Source of the DNA: Geothrix oryzae
GTDB taxonomy: Bacteria; Acidobacteriota; Holophagae; Holophagales; Holophagaceae
NCBI RefSeq assembly: GCF_030295385.1
Contig: NZ_AP027079.1
Span: 2,790,001 to 2,854,000, forward strand
Direction: 5' to 3'
DNA length: 64,000 bases
A model generated the notes under the pieces. The model was not told where the DNA came from. It did not search any database and worked only from the letters and a program-made list of their open reading frames with translations. Shown piece after piece: positions 23,893 through 31,639 of this stretch (position 1 is its first letter; the number at the start of each line of letters is the position of its first letter). Position numbers and translations under genes: made by a program.

Positions 23893-24474
23893 ATGGGAAA
23901 CGAGAAGAAGACCCGGATCCTGGAAGCCGCTCAGTCCGTCTTCCTCCGCTTCGGATTCCGGCGGACCACCATGGGCGACATCGCCTCGGCCGCGGGCGTG
24001 TCCCGACCTGCCCTCTACCTGCTCTTCTGCAACAAGGAAGAGCTCTTCGAGGCCGTGCTCCAGGCCCATGTCGCCCGGACCCTGGAAGAGATCCGCCAGG
24101 GCCTCGCCGCGCACCCGACCCCCGAGGAAAAGCTCCGCTTCGCCTTCGAACTCTGGGCCGTGCGGCCCTTCGGCCTGCTCGCCGCGTCGCGGGAAGTTGG
24201 AGAGCCCATCCATGCCGGCCTGGCCTTCGCCAAGGAGGCCATCGACCAGGCCATTGCGGCCTTCGAGGCCGATCTCGTGACCATCCTCGCGCCCCTCAGC
24301 GCGACGGCCCCCGCCCGGGCCCTCCCGCCCGAGCAGATCGCCCGCGTCCTCACGCGCGCCGTCCACGGATTCAAGGAATCCGCCACGAGCCCCGAGGAAC
24401 TCCGCACCATGATCGACGGATTGCTGGAGATGGTGCTGGCCTCCCTCCGGCCCGTTCCGAACGCCGGCGCCTGA
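23893..24474 (+). CDS. TetR/AcrR-family transcriptional regulator
   Basis: A 193-aa regulator. The N-terminal helix-turn-helix is clear: RILEAAQSVFLRFGFRRTTM, GDIASAAGVSRPALYLLFCN, then KEELFEAVLQ. The C-terminal ligand-binding helical domain (about residues 55-185) is variable, so the effector is unknown. The gene is divergently arranged with the SDR-MBL-epimerase operon and flanked by palindromes containing TGTCAA/TTGACA, suggesting that it represses itself and that operon. murB starts 25 bp downstream with its own weak ribosome-binding site. Confidence 0.9.
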   Translation: MGNEKKTRILEAAQSVFLRFGFRRTTMGDIASAAGVSRPALYLLFCNKEELFEAVLQAHVARTLEEIRQGLAAHPTPEEKLRFAFELWAVRPFGLLAASREVGEPIHAGLAFAKEAIDQAIAAFEADLVTILAPLSATAPARALPPEQIARVLTRAVHGFKESATSPEELRTMIDGLLEMVLASLRPVPNAGA

Positions 24475-24498
24475 AGCCAGTCGTCCATACTGGATCCG

Positions 24499-25386
24499 AT
24501 GACGCGCCCCCTGCCTGATGACTTGCTGAAGGTCCCGCACCGCCGGGATGTGCCGTTCGCGCGTCTCACCACGCTGGGAGTGGGTGGCCTCTGCCGCTGG
24601 CTCTTCGAGCCGACCACGGAAGCCGAGGCCCAGACCTTCGTCCGCGCCTGCGTCCGGGAGAGCCTGCCCTGGCGCGTGCTCGGCGGGGGCTCGAACCTCG
24701 TGGTGCTGGGCGACCTCGATCTGCCCGTGCTGCGGCTGGCCCTCCCCAAGGAGGTCCGCCGCGAGGGCACGCGCCTCACAGCCCCCGCCAGCCACGGCCA
24801 CATCGCCCTGGCCGAAGCCGCCGCGACGGCGGGCCTCTCGGGGCTGGAGTTCGCCAGTGGCATCCCCGGTTCCCTGGGCGGTGCCATCCGCATGAATGCC
24901 GGAGCCTACGGCCGCGAATGGGTGGGGGTGCTGTCGTCCTATCGCTTCCTCACGCCCGAAGGCGACCTGGTGGAGAAGGCCCCCGACCCGGGCGAGTTCA
25001 GCTACCGCTGGAGCTTTCTCACCGGCGGGCGCGTGGTGCTGTCGGCCACGGCCGCGCTCGTGGAAGGCGACCCGGCCGCGATCCGCGCCCAGGTGGCGGA
25101 GTACCGCGGGAAGCGCGGCACGAGCCAGCCCCTCTCGAAGCGCAACGCCGGCTGCATCTTCAAGAACCCGCCGGGCCTGAGCGCCGGCCGCCTCATCGAC
25201 CAGGCGGGCCTCAAGGGGCTGCGCATCGGGGATGCCGAGGTGAGCCCCGAGCACGCCAACTTCCTGGTGAACCACGGCCACGCCACCGCCGCCGAGTTCG
25301 CGGACCTGATGGAGCAGGTCCGGACGAAGGTGCGGGAGGTCCACGGCGTGGACCTGGAACCCGAAGTGGAGATCTGGCGAGGCTGA
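24499..25386 (+). CDS. murB: UDP-N-acetylenolpyruvoylglucosamine reductase MurB
   Basis: A 295-aa FAD-dependent enzyme that reduces UDP-GlcNAc-enolpyruvate to UDP-MurNAc. FAD-binding motifs are TTLGVGG, VLGGGSNLVV and SGIPGSLGGAIRMNAGAYG. The catalytic segment is SKRNAGCIFKNPPG, followed by LIDQAGLKGLRIGDAEVSP and HANFLVN. The proton-donating Ser of E. coli MurB is a Cys in this loop. The last Glu-containing segment VHGVDLEPEVEIWRG is intact. The length fits the shorter type II enzymes. It belongs with ftsQ, ftsA and ftsZ downstream but is separated from them by an opposite-strand ECF42 module. Confidence 0.95.
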   Translation: MTRPLPDDLLKVPHRRDVPFARLTTLGVGGLCRWLFEPTTEAEAQTFVRACVRESLPWRVLGGGSNLVVLGDLDLPVLRLALPKEVRREGTRLTAPASHGHIALAEAAATAGLSGLEFASGIPGSLGGAIRMNAGAYGREWVGVLSSYRFLTPEGDLVEKAPDPGEFSYRWSFLTGGRVVLSATAALVEGDPAAIRAQVAEYRGKRGTSQPLSKRNAGCIFKNPPGLSAGRLIDQAGLKGLRIGDAEVSPEHANFLVNHGHATAAEFADLMEQVRTKVREVHGVDLEPEVEIWRG

Positions 25387-25485
25387 GCCCGGAAATCAAT
25401 CCTGGAGATCAGCCCCGGGGCCACCCCCCAACCCGCGCCGATGACCTGCGGCGCAGACTGGAGGGTCCCTTCAGGCATGGCCCCT

Positions 25486-25878
25486 CTACTTGGATCCGGA
25501 ACGCCGGAGCTCGCTGTCGCGGATCATCTGGGCCAGGTCCGCCGCCGGCCGGATCTCCCAGGGCCCCATCTTCACGCCTGGGTGGTTCGAGATCAGATGG
25601 ATGGCGTGGTTGAGATCCCGAGCCTCCAGCATCAGGAGGCCGCCCAGCAGCTCCTTGGTCTCGGCGTAGGGGCCGTCCGTCACGGACACCTTGCCCTTCT
25701 CGTAACGCACCATGGTGGCGGTATCCGGGCCCTGCAGCCCCTCCCCGCCGGCCCAGTGGCCGTCCTTTTTCAGGCCCTCATCGTAGGCGAAGCACGCGTC
25801 GATCATGGCGTTCTGCTCGCCTGGGGAGAGGGTCGCCCACTGCTGGACATCGAGGTACCCGAAACAGATGTATTTCAT
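25486..25878 (-). CDS. YCII-domain (DGPF-type) protein
   Basis: A 130-aa protein of the YCII-related family. The characteristic motif is VTDGPYAETKELLGGLLMLEA, close to the DGPF(A)E motif. The N-terminus MKYICFGYLD and the end GPWEIRPAADLA are also typical. It has no known enzymatic role. These proteins are nearly always encoded beside ECF42 sigma factors, and here the gene follows one by 57 bp on the same strand. AGGAG lies 5 nt before the ATG. It is probably a target or partner of that sigma factor. Confidence 0.9.
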   Translation of the reverse strand: MKYICFGYLDVQQWATLSPGEQNAMIDACFAYDEGLKKDGHWAGGEGLQGPDTATMVRYEKGKVSVTDGPYAETKELLGGLLMLEARDLNHAIHLISNHPGVKMGPWEIRPAADLAQMIRDSELRRSGSK

Positions 25879-25935
25879 GGTGGCTCCTATGGGGTCGTCC
25901 TGACCGCCTTCACTCCCTGGTCGTTCGGGGAGGCC

Positions 25936-27207
25936 TCATTTCGACAGGGGATCGGAAAAGGATGTTTGAAGCTCGGCCACTCGCCGCTCGAGGAACCGCC
26001 GCTCGGGCCCCTGCTGGACCAGCCCGAGGGCCTGGCGGTAGGAGACGAGCGCCTCTTCCGTCCTCCCCAGGCGGCGGCAGAGATCCGCACGAGCGGAGTG
26101 CACCAGGTGGTAACCCTCCAATTCGCGGCGCGCCAGGAGGGCGTCGACGAGGTCCAACCCCGCCTGGGGACCGTCCCGCATGGCCACCGCCACCGCCCGG
26201 TTGAGCTCCACCACGGGGGAAGGCGCCACCCGGGCCAAGAGGGTGTACAGCCCGATGATCTGGGCCCAGTCCGTGGCCGAGGCTTCGGCGGCCTCGGCGT
26301 GGACGGCGGCAATGGCGGCCTGGAGGGTGTAGGCGCCCACCCGAGGGGACGCCAAGGCCTGTTCCACCAGGGTCTTCCCTTCGACGATCAAGGCTCGATC
26401 CCACCGGGAACGATCCTGGTCCTCCAGCAGCACCAGGTCCCCCCCCGGCGAGACCCGCGCGACCCTGCGGGACTCCTGCAGCAGCATGAGGGCGAGGAGG
26501 CCCATCACCTCTGCATCTGGCCGTAGTTCAAGGAGCAGCCGCCCCAGGCGGATCGCCTCGCCCGAGAGGTCCGGGCGCGTCAGGGCCTCCCCCGAGGACG
26601 CGGAGTAGCCTTCGTTGAACACCAGGTAGACGACCCTGAGCACCGCATCCAGCCGGCCCGGCCATTCGGCCCGTCCGGGGATTTCATAGGGAATGCCCGC
26701 GTCGCGGATTCTCGCCTTGGCCCGGACGATCCGCTGGGCCAGCGTGGATGGGGCGACGAGGAAGGCCCGCGCGATGGCCTCCGTCGTCAGGCCGCACACT
26801 TCGCGGAGGGTCAGCGCCGTGCAGGCTTCCGGCGGCAGGGCCGGGTGGCAGCAGGTGAAGATGAGCCTCAGGCGGTCATCTTCGACGCCTTCCTCCTCCA
26901 ACCCTTCCGACGGGCCCTCGTCGGGCGGCTCCGCCAGGGTGTCAAGCGGGGTGCTGAAGCGTGCGGTCCGCCGCAGACGGTCGATCGCCTTGAAGCGTCC
27001 CGTGGACACCAGCCAGGCGCGGGGGCGATCGGGCACGCCGTCCCGGGGCCACGCTTCCAGCGCGGCCGCGAAGGCATCGTGCATGCCGTCTTCGGCCAGG
27101 TCGAAATCCCCGAGCAGTCGGATCAGGGAGGCCAGGATGCGGCGCGACTCCGAACGAAAGATGGAGTCGAGGAGATCCGGAATGCCTCCGGGGGCGATCG
27201 AGGCCAT
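25936..27207 (-). CDS. ECF42-group RNA polymerase sigma factor
   Basis: A 423-aa sigma factor, much longer than normal ECFs (about 180 aa). Region 2 is at residues about 10-80 (LIRLLGDFDLAEDGMHDAFA, RPRAWLVSTGRFKAIDRLRR). Region 4 follows at about 105-170 (LRLIFTCCHPALPPEACTAL, then GLTTEAIARAFLVAPSTLAQRIVRAKARI). The remaining 250 residues form the TPR-like extension (VYLVFNEGYSASSG, LARVAPSPVVELNRAVAVAM, GYHLVHSARADLCRRLGR) typical of ECF42. No anti-sigma factor is adjacent; the C-terminal extension is thought to control such proteins. The ATG at 27207 follows GGGAG. The YCII gene lies downstream in the same operon. Confidence 0.93.
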   Translation of the reverse strand: MASIAPGGIPDLLDSIFRSESRRILASLIRLLGDFDLAEDGMHDAFAAALEAWPRDGVPDRPRAWLVSTGRFKAIDRLRRTARFSTPLDTLAEPPDEGPSEGLEEEGVEDDRLRLIFTCCHPALPPEACTALTLREVCGLTTEAIARAFLVAPSTLAQRIVRAKARIRDAGIPYEIPGRAEWPGRLDAVLRVVYLVFNEGYSASSGEALTRPDLSGEAIRLGRLLLELRPDAEVMGLLALMLLQESRRVARVSPGGDLVLLEDQDRSRWDRALIVEGKTLVEQALASPRVGAYTLQAAIAAVHAEAAEASATDWAQIIGLYTLLARVAPSPVVELNRAVAVAMRDGPQAGLDLVDALLARRELEGYHLVHSARADLCRRLGRTEEALVSYRQALGLVQQGPERRFLERRVAELQTSFSDPLSK

Positions 27208-27289
27208 GGGGCTCCCTTCTGCTCCGTAGAGGATAAAGGAGGCTTCCAGGCCCACCGGATCGCCGCCTTCAGGCGGTAAACTGACCCCC

Positions 27290-28078
27290 ATGTCCATGCT
27301 CCCCCGCACCCGCCCCAAGCGGCCCTGGCTCCCCTGGGCCCGGGCCGGGATCACCGTGGTGGTGCTGGGGGCGGCGGGCTGGGGTCTGCTGGAGCTGGCG
27401 ACGCGGTATCTGGGGCTCCAGAAGCTCGTCATCGAGCAGGTGAGCGTGAGCGGCTGCCGGGGCGAACGCCAGGGGGAGATCCAGAAGCTCGCCGAGCAGC
27501 TGGTGCTGGGCAAGCCCCTCTTCTGGGTGGATGCCGAGGAGCTGCGCTCCCGCATCGAGGCCAAGCGCTGGGTGCGCGGCCTGCAGATCCGCAAGGACCC
27601 CCCGGACCGCCTGAGCCTCGTGGTGGAGGAACGCCGGCCCGTCCTCTGGCTGGTGCGGAGCAACGGGGTGTTCCTCGTGTCAGACGACGGGATCCTGCTC
27701 GATCGGGTAAATCAGGCCAACTTAAGCCCCATTCCCGTGGTGGTGGATGCCGCCAGCCAGACGGACCAGGGGCTGGCCCGTCTCGTCAGTGCTGCCAGGG
27801 CTTTGCGGGAGAAGCAGCAGGGCTTTTACGAACGGGTCATCGAGCTTCGCTGGAGCCCAAGGGGGCCTGTGGCCTACATCGAGGGCCTTCCGGCACCGAT
27901 CTATCTATCCCGCCAGGATGTGACGAAAAATGTTCCCAATTTCCAGGGACTGTTCGTGGATCGTCTCTCCCGGCGCCCGGATCTGGCCCGCCTCCGGTAC
28001 ATCGATCTGCGCTGGGACGACGAGGTGGCCGTGGGCGAGCCTGAAGAGGCCCCCGCCCCGGCCAAGACCCCGCGCTGA
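27290..28078 (+). CDS. ftsQ: Cell division protein FtsQ
   Basis: A 262-aa bitopic membrane protein. A short Arg/Pro-rich cytoplasmic tail leads to one membrane helix (AGITVVVLGAAGWGLLELA). It is followed by a POTRA domain (LQKLVIEQVSVSGCRGERQG, ELRSRIEAKRWVRGLQIRKD, then PDRLSLVVEERRPV). The C-terminal beta domain includes SDDGILLDRV and VIELRWSPRGPVAYIEG. It links early and late divisome proteins at the septum. Two in-frame ATG codons, at 27290 and 27296, are both plausible. ftsA and ftsZ follow on the same strand. A short acidic, Pro/Ala-rich tail ends the protein. Confidence 0.9.
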   Translation: MSMLPRTRPKRPWLPWARAGITVVVLGAAGWGLLELATRYLGLQKLVIEQVSVSGCRGERQGEIQKLAEQLVLGKPLFWVDAEELRSRIEAKRWVRGLQIRKDPPDRLSLVVEERRPVLWLVRSNGVFLVSDDGILLDRVNQANLSPIPVVVDAASQTDQGLARLVSAARALREKQQGFYERVIELRWSPRGPVAYIEGLPAPIYLSRQDVTKNVPNFQGLFVDRLSRRPDLARLRYIDLRWDDEVAVGEPEEAPAPAKTPR

Positions 28079-28171
28079 CCTGCGGCGGAAGAAAGCGGCG
28101 TTTTTTCCGCGCGCAAAGACTCGAACCGGACGCGGAACTGGTGTACACCTAGAGCAAGGAAAAGGATCTTC

Positions 28172-29386
28172 ATGCCTCAGCGTGCCGTTCTTCTCGGGCT
28201 CGACCTCGGTGCAAGCAAAGTGGTGGCGGTGGTCGCCGTCCAGGAGGAAGACGGGACCCTCAATGTGACCGGGACCGGCCAGGCCTCGCCCCAGGGCGGC
28301 TTCACCCAGGGCCAGATCACCGACATGGATCTCTGCACCCGCGCCATCGTGCGGGCCGTGGAGGAGGCCATGAGCACCGCCGGCCAGACCAAGGTCGACG
28401 GCATCCGCGTGGCCGTGGACGGCATCCAGTTCAAGGGCGAGAATCTCCGCGATTCCATCACCATCTCCAGCGGCGACAAGATCATCACCGCCGGGGACCG
28501 CGACCGCGTGCTGGAACAGGCCACCAACGGCTGCAAGCTCGCCAAGGAGGAGCTGGTCCTCCACCGCATCCCGCAGATGTTCCACATCAAGGGCCAGCGC
28601 GACATCCGCAACCCGGTGAACATGTTCGGCGAATCGCTGGAGGCCGAAGTCCGCATCATCGTGGCCCCGAGCCCCGTGATCATGAACATCCAGCTGGCGC
28701 TCAAGAACGCCGGCCTCCACGGCGCCGAGCTGATGTATTCGCCCCTGGCCAGCGCCGACGCCATCCTGAGCCGCGAGGACCGCGAGAACGGCGCGGTGGT
28801 CGTCGACATCGGCGAGCACCTCACCCACCTGGGCATCTTCCTGCACGGCACCCTGTTCCACTCGGCCGTGATCCCCATCGGCGGCATGCACTTCACCCGC
28901 GACCTGGAGATCACCAAGCATCTGGGCGGGATCGCAGCCTCCGAGCGCATCAAGATCCGCTTCGGCACCGTGCTGCCGAACCAGGTGCCCCCGGAGGAAT
29001 CCGTCGAACTCGAGGAGGAGGGCCGCCTGGTCTCCCGCCGCGAGATCGCCGAGGTCCTCCAGGCCCGCGCCGCGGAGCTGCTCAACCTGGTGCTGGCCGA
29101 GATGGGCCGCACGGGGCTGATGCACGAGATCCACGGCGGCGTGCACCTGGTGGGCGGCGGCGCGCTGCTGACGCACCTGGCGATCCTGGCCCAGACCCTC
29201 CTGGGTCGTCCCCGCGTCGTGCTGGGCCGCATCCTGGGCGTCACCGGCCTGCCCCAGGCCACCGGCAACCCCTATTTCGTGAACGCCCTGGGCGCCGTGA
29301 AGGCCCTGGCCCGGGACATGAGCGAAACCCGCGGCAAACAGGACCGGGGCGATGGTTTCCTCGGCCGATTCAAGAAGATGTTTTGA
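28172..29386 (+). CDS. ftsA: Cell division protein FtsA
   Basis: A 404-aa actin-like ATPase that tethers FtsZ to the membrane. Nucleotide-binding segments are LLGLDLGASKVVAVVAV, AVVVDIGEHLTHLGIF and HLVGGGALLTHL. The 1C/SHS2 insertion follows phosphate 1 (residues about 85-160). The last residues GFLGRFKKMF form the amphipathic membrane-targeting helix. AAGGA lies 8 nt before the ATG. The ftsZ coding region follows 35 bp after the stop; an alternative TTG reading of ftsZ would overlap it. Confidence 0.96.
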   Translation: MPQRAVLLGLDLGASKVVAVVAVQEEDGTLNVTGTGQASPQGGFTQGQITDMDLCTRAIVRAVEEAMSTAGQTKVDGIRVAVDGIQFKGENLRDSITISSGDKIITAGDRDRVLEQATNGCKLAKEELVLHRIPQMFHIKGQRDIRNPVNMFGESLEAEVRIIVAPSPVIMNIQLALKNAGLHGAELMYSPLASADAILSREDRENGAVVVDIGEHLTHLGIFLHGTLFHSAVIPIGGMHFTRDLEITKHLGGIAASERIKIRFGTVLPNQVPPEESVELEEEGRLVSRREIAEVLQARAAELLNLVLAEMGRTGLMHEIHGGVHLVGGGALLTHLAILAQTLLGRPRVVLGRILGVTGLPQATGNPYFVNALGAVKALARDMSETRGKQDRGDGFLGRFKKMF

Positions 29387-29421
29387 ACCCCGTTTTTGCG
29401 ATGTCCCATTCGGGAGCCCCG

Positions 29422-30690
29422 ATGTCTGAGACCCCCTTCCTGCCCTGCCCCCACAGCCTGCCCGGCGCCAACATCAAGGTGATCGGCGTGGGCGGCGCGG
29501 GCTGCAACGCCATCAACCGCATGATCGACAGCGGCGTCACCGGCGTGCAGTTCATCGCCATGAACACCGACCAGCAGAGCCTGGCCCAGAGCAAGGCGCA
29601 CCTGAAGCTGCCCCTGGGGCCCCAGAGCAGCCGCGGCCTGGGCGCCGGCGGCAGCGCCGAGCGCGGCGGCGTGGCGGCCGAGGAGAGCCGGGAGGAAGTG
29701 CTGGCGGCCCTCCAGGGCGCCGACATGATCTTCATCACGGCCGGCATGGGCGGCGGCACGGGCACCGGAGCGGCTCCCGTACTGGCCAGCTACGCCCGCG
29801 AACTGGGCGCCCTCACCGTGGCCGTGGTGCTCACGCCCTTCGCCTGGGAAGGCCGCAAGAAGGGTGACCTGGCCCTCTCCGGCCTGGCCAACCTGCGCGA
29901 TACGGCCGATACCGTCATCGTGGTCAGCAACGAGCGGCTGAAGAGCGTCTGCGACGCGCGCGTCACCATGAAAGAGGCCTTCCGCGTGGCCGACGGCGTG
30001 CTCATCCAGGGCGTGCGCGGCATCGCGGATCTCATCCTCAAGCCCGGCATCATCAACGGCGATTTCGCGGATGTGGAAGCAGTCCTCCGCAACGGCGGCG
30101 AGGCCCTCATCGGCACCGGCGCGGGCCGCGGCGAAGAGGCAGTCATGGACGCCCTGCGCAAGGCCCTGGCCTGCCCCCTGCTGGAGCGCGCCCAGAGCGG
30201 CGCCGCCGCCAATGTGATGGTGTCCATCACCGCGGACTGGGAAGTGATGGAGGCCTCGGCCATCGAGACCGCCATGCACTACCTGCAGGACCACTACAGC
30301 GGCCGGCCCGACATCAAGGCCTGCACCGTGGAAGGCGAGGGCATGGAGGATCGCGTGCTGGTCACCGTGCTGGCCAGCGGGTTCGATCAGGAGGAACAGC
30401 TCCTGGAGGAACGCCGCAACAGCCTGCACCTGAGCGGTACTACCGAGGGCATGCCCAGCGCGGCCTACGCCCCCATCGCCTCCGTGGCGGCCATCAGCCA
30501 GCCCCTGCCCACGACCGTGGTCAGCGGCCGCGTCTACGGCGAGGTGCCCGCCGGTGAGCAGCAGGGCCCCACGCCCACCCGCCTCCTGCCCCAGGCCCCC
30601 ACCCCCAGCGGCGAACTGCCCGGCGGCAACGACGACCTCCATGTCCCCGCCATCATCCGGCTGGGCCAGGGGCGGCTGCCCATCGAGTAA
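29422..30690 (+). CDS. ftsZ: Cell division protein FtsZ
   Basis: A 422-aa tubulin-like GTPase that forms the division ring. GTP-binding motifs are IGVGGAGCNAINRM near residue 20 and the tubulin signature GMGGGTGTGAAPV. The T7 loop region is present (GIINGDFADVEAVL). A variable Pro-rich linker leads to the C-terminal peptide HVPAIIRLGQGRLPIE, corresponding to the FtsA-binding tail. I chose the ATG at 29422 because GGGAG precedes it by 6 nt; a TTG at 29383 or ATG at 29401 would add residues without family similarity. A structured 267-bp element begins directly after the stop codon. Confidence 0.97.
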   Translation: MSETPFLPCPHSLPGANIKVIGVGGAGCNAINRMIDSGVTGVQFIAMNTDQQSLAQSKAHLKLPLGPQSSRGLGAGGSAERGGVAAEESREEVLAALQGADMIFITAGMGGGTGTGAAPVLASYARELGALTVAVVLTPFAWEGRKKGDLALSGLANLRDTADTVIVVSNERLKSVCDARVTMKEAFRVADGVLIQGVRGIADLILKPGIINGDFADVEAVLRNGGEALIGTGAGRGEEAVMDALRKALACPLLERAQSGAAANVMVSITADWEVMEASAIETAMHYLQDHYSGRPDIKACTVEGEGMEDRVLVTVLASGFDQEEQLLEERRNSLHLSGTTEGMPSAAYAPIASVAAISQPLPTTVVSGRVYGEVPAGEQQGPTPTRLLPQAPTPSGELPGGNDDLHVPAIIRLGQGRLPIE

Positions 30691-30957
30691 GAGGTCGTAA
30701 CAAAACCCTACGACACCGCGCGAGGGGCGCCGGGCGAGCGAGGCCAGGAAGGCGAGGTGAGCGTAGCGGGTACTACGCGATCCGAGCCTGACGCAGCATC
30801 GCGACGCCCGCCGCCCCTCGCCCGGAGGGATGGAGCCAGGCGGGCGCTCCGCGGCGTCACCGCCCTTGAACGATGTCCCGCATCGTCCCGCGGGCGCTTC
30901 CTTGCGGTGCATCCCGCCTGGCTCCATCGCGGTGGCGCGGGGTTTTGTTACGACCTC
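30691..30957. repeat. 267-bp structured element with 18-bp terminal inverted repeats
   Basis: Perfect terminal inverted repeats GAGGTCGTAACAAAACCC (30691-30708) and its complement (30940-30957) enclose a region packed with further complementary pairs. These include CCGGGCGAG (30730-30738) with 30817-30825, GCGTAG with CTACGC (30761-30778), CGCGAT with ATCGCG (30776-30803), and a 15-bp pair 30830-30844 with 30913-30927. There is no credible coding sequence. It starts right after the ftsZ stop and ends 4 bp from the aat stop, between convergent genes. It could be a MITE-like element, a structured RNA or a bidirectional terminator. Confidence 0.85.
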
Positions 30958-30961
30958 CAAA

Positions 30962-31639
30962 TCAGGCGGACCAGCTCCCCACACGGCTCTCCGAGCGCAG
31001 CGCCTCCGCCAGCTCCGCCAGGAACAGGCCGCGCGACACGGTCTGGAAGCCGTACCCCATCAGCCCCTCGTGGGGCAGCTGGCCGTCGATCAGGGTGAAG
31101 CCCCAGGCTGCGAGCCGCATGTCCAGCGCCTGGAGGGCCGCCCGGCTCGCCTCGGGTTCGAGGCTGAACATGCTCTCCCCGAAGAAAGCCCCGCCGAGCG
31201 ACACGCCATAGAGGCCGCCCCTCAGCTCCCCGTTCCGCCAGGCCTCCACGCTGTGGGCGTGGCCTGCGCGATGCAATGCGGCATAGGCCTCGCGCATCTC
31301 CGGCGTGATCCAGGTGCCGTCCTGGCCGGGTCGCGACACCTGGGAGCAGTGGCCGATGACCTGCGCGAAGGCCGTGTCAAAGCGGATTTCGAAGGGACGA
31401 TGACGCAGGCTCCTCCGGGTCCGGGCCGACAGGTGCAGGTGGCCGGGCCGCAACAGGGCCCGCTCCGGCGGCGACCACCAGAGCAGGGGATCGTCCTCGC
31501 CGTACCAGGGGAAGATGCCGCTCTGGTAGGCCAGCAGCAGGCGCGCCGCGCTGAGGTCTCCGCCGATGGCCAGCAGCCCGTCCTCCGCCAGCTCCGGATC
31601 CGGAAAGACCAGGGCCTTCGTCAGCCGAAAGACAGGCAC
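30962..31639 (-). CDS. aat: Leucyl/phenylalanyl-tRNA-protein transferase Aat
   Basis: A 225-aa enzyme that adds Leu or Phe to proteins with N-terminal Lys or Arg, creating primary N-degrons. Landmarks are [88 protein letters not shown] (given in part) and LIDGQLPHEGLMGYG. The GTG at 31639 gives the normal N-terminus MPVFRLT and lies inside the end of clpA, so the two overlap by 19 bp and are translationally coupled. The gene ends at the structured element after ftsZ. Confidence 0.95.
   Translation of the reverse strand: MPVFRLTKALVFPDPELAEDGLLAIGGDLSAARLLLAYQSGIFPWYGEDDPLLWWSPPERALLRPGHLHLSARTRRSLRHRPFEIRFDTAFAQVIGHCSQVSRPGQDGTWITPEMREAYAALHRAGHAHSVEAWRNGELRGGLYGVSLGGAFFGESMFSLEPEASRAALQALDMRLAAWGFTLIDGQLPHEGLMGYGFQTVSRGLFLAELAEALRSESRVGSWSA

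Noticed and set aside
29272-30984. A minus-strand open frame across ftsZ and the 267-bp element
   Set aside because: It runs antisense through ftsZ, and the part within the element only reflects the open GC-rich repeat.
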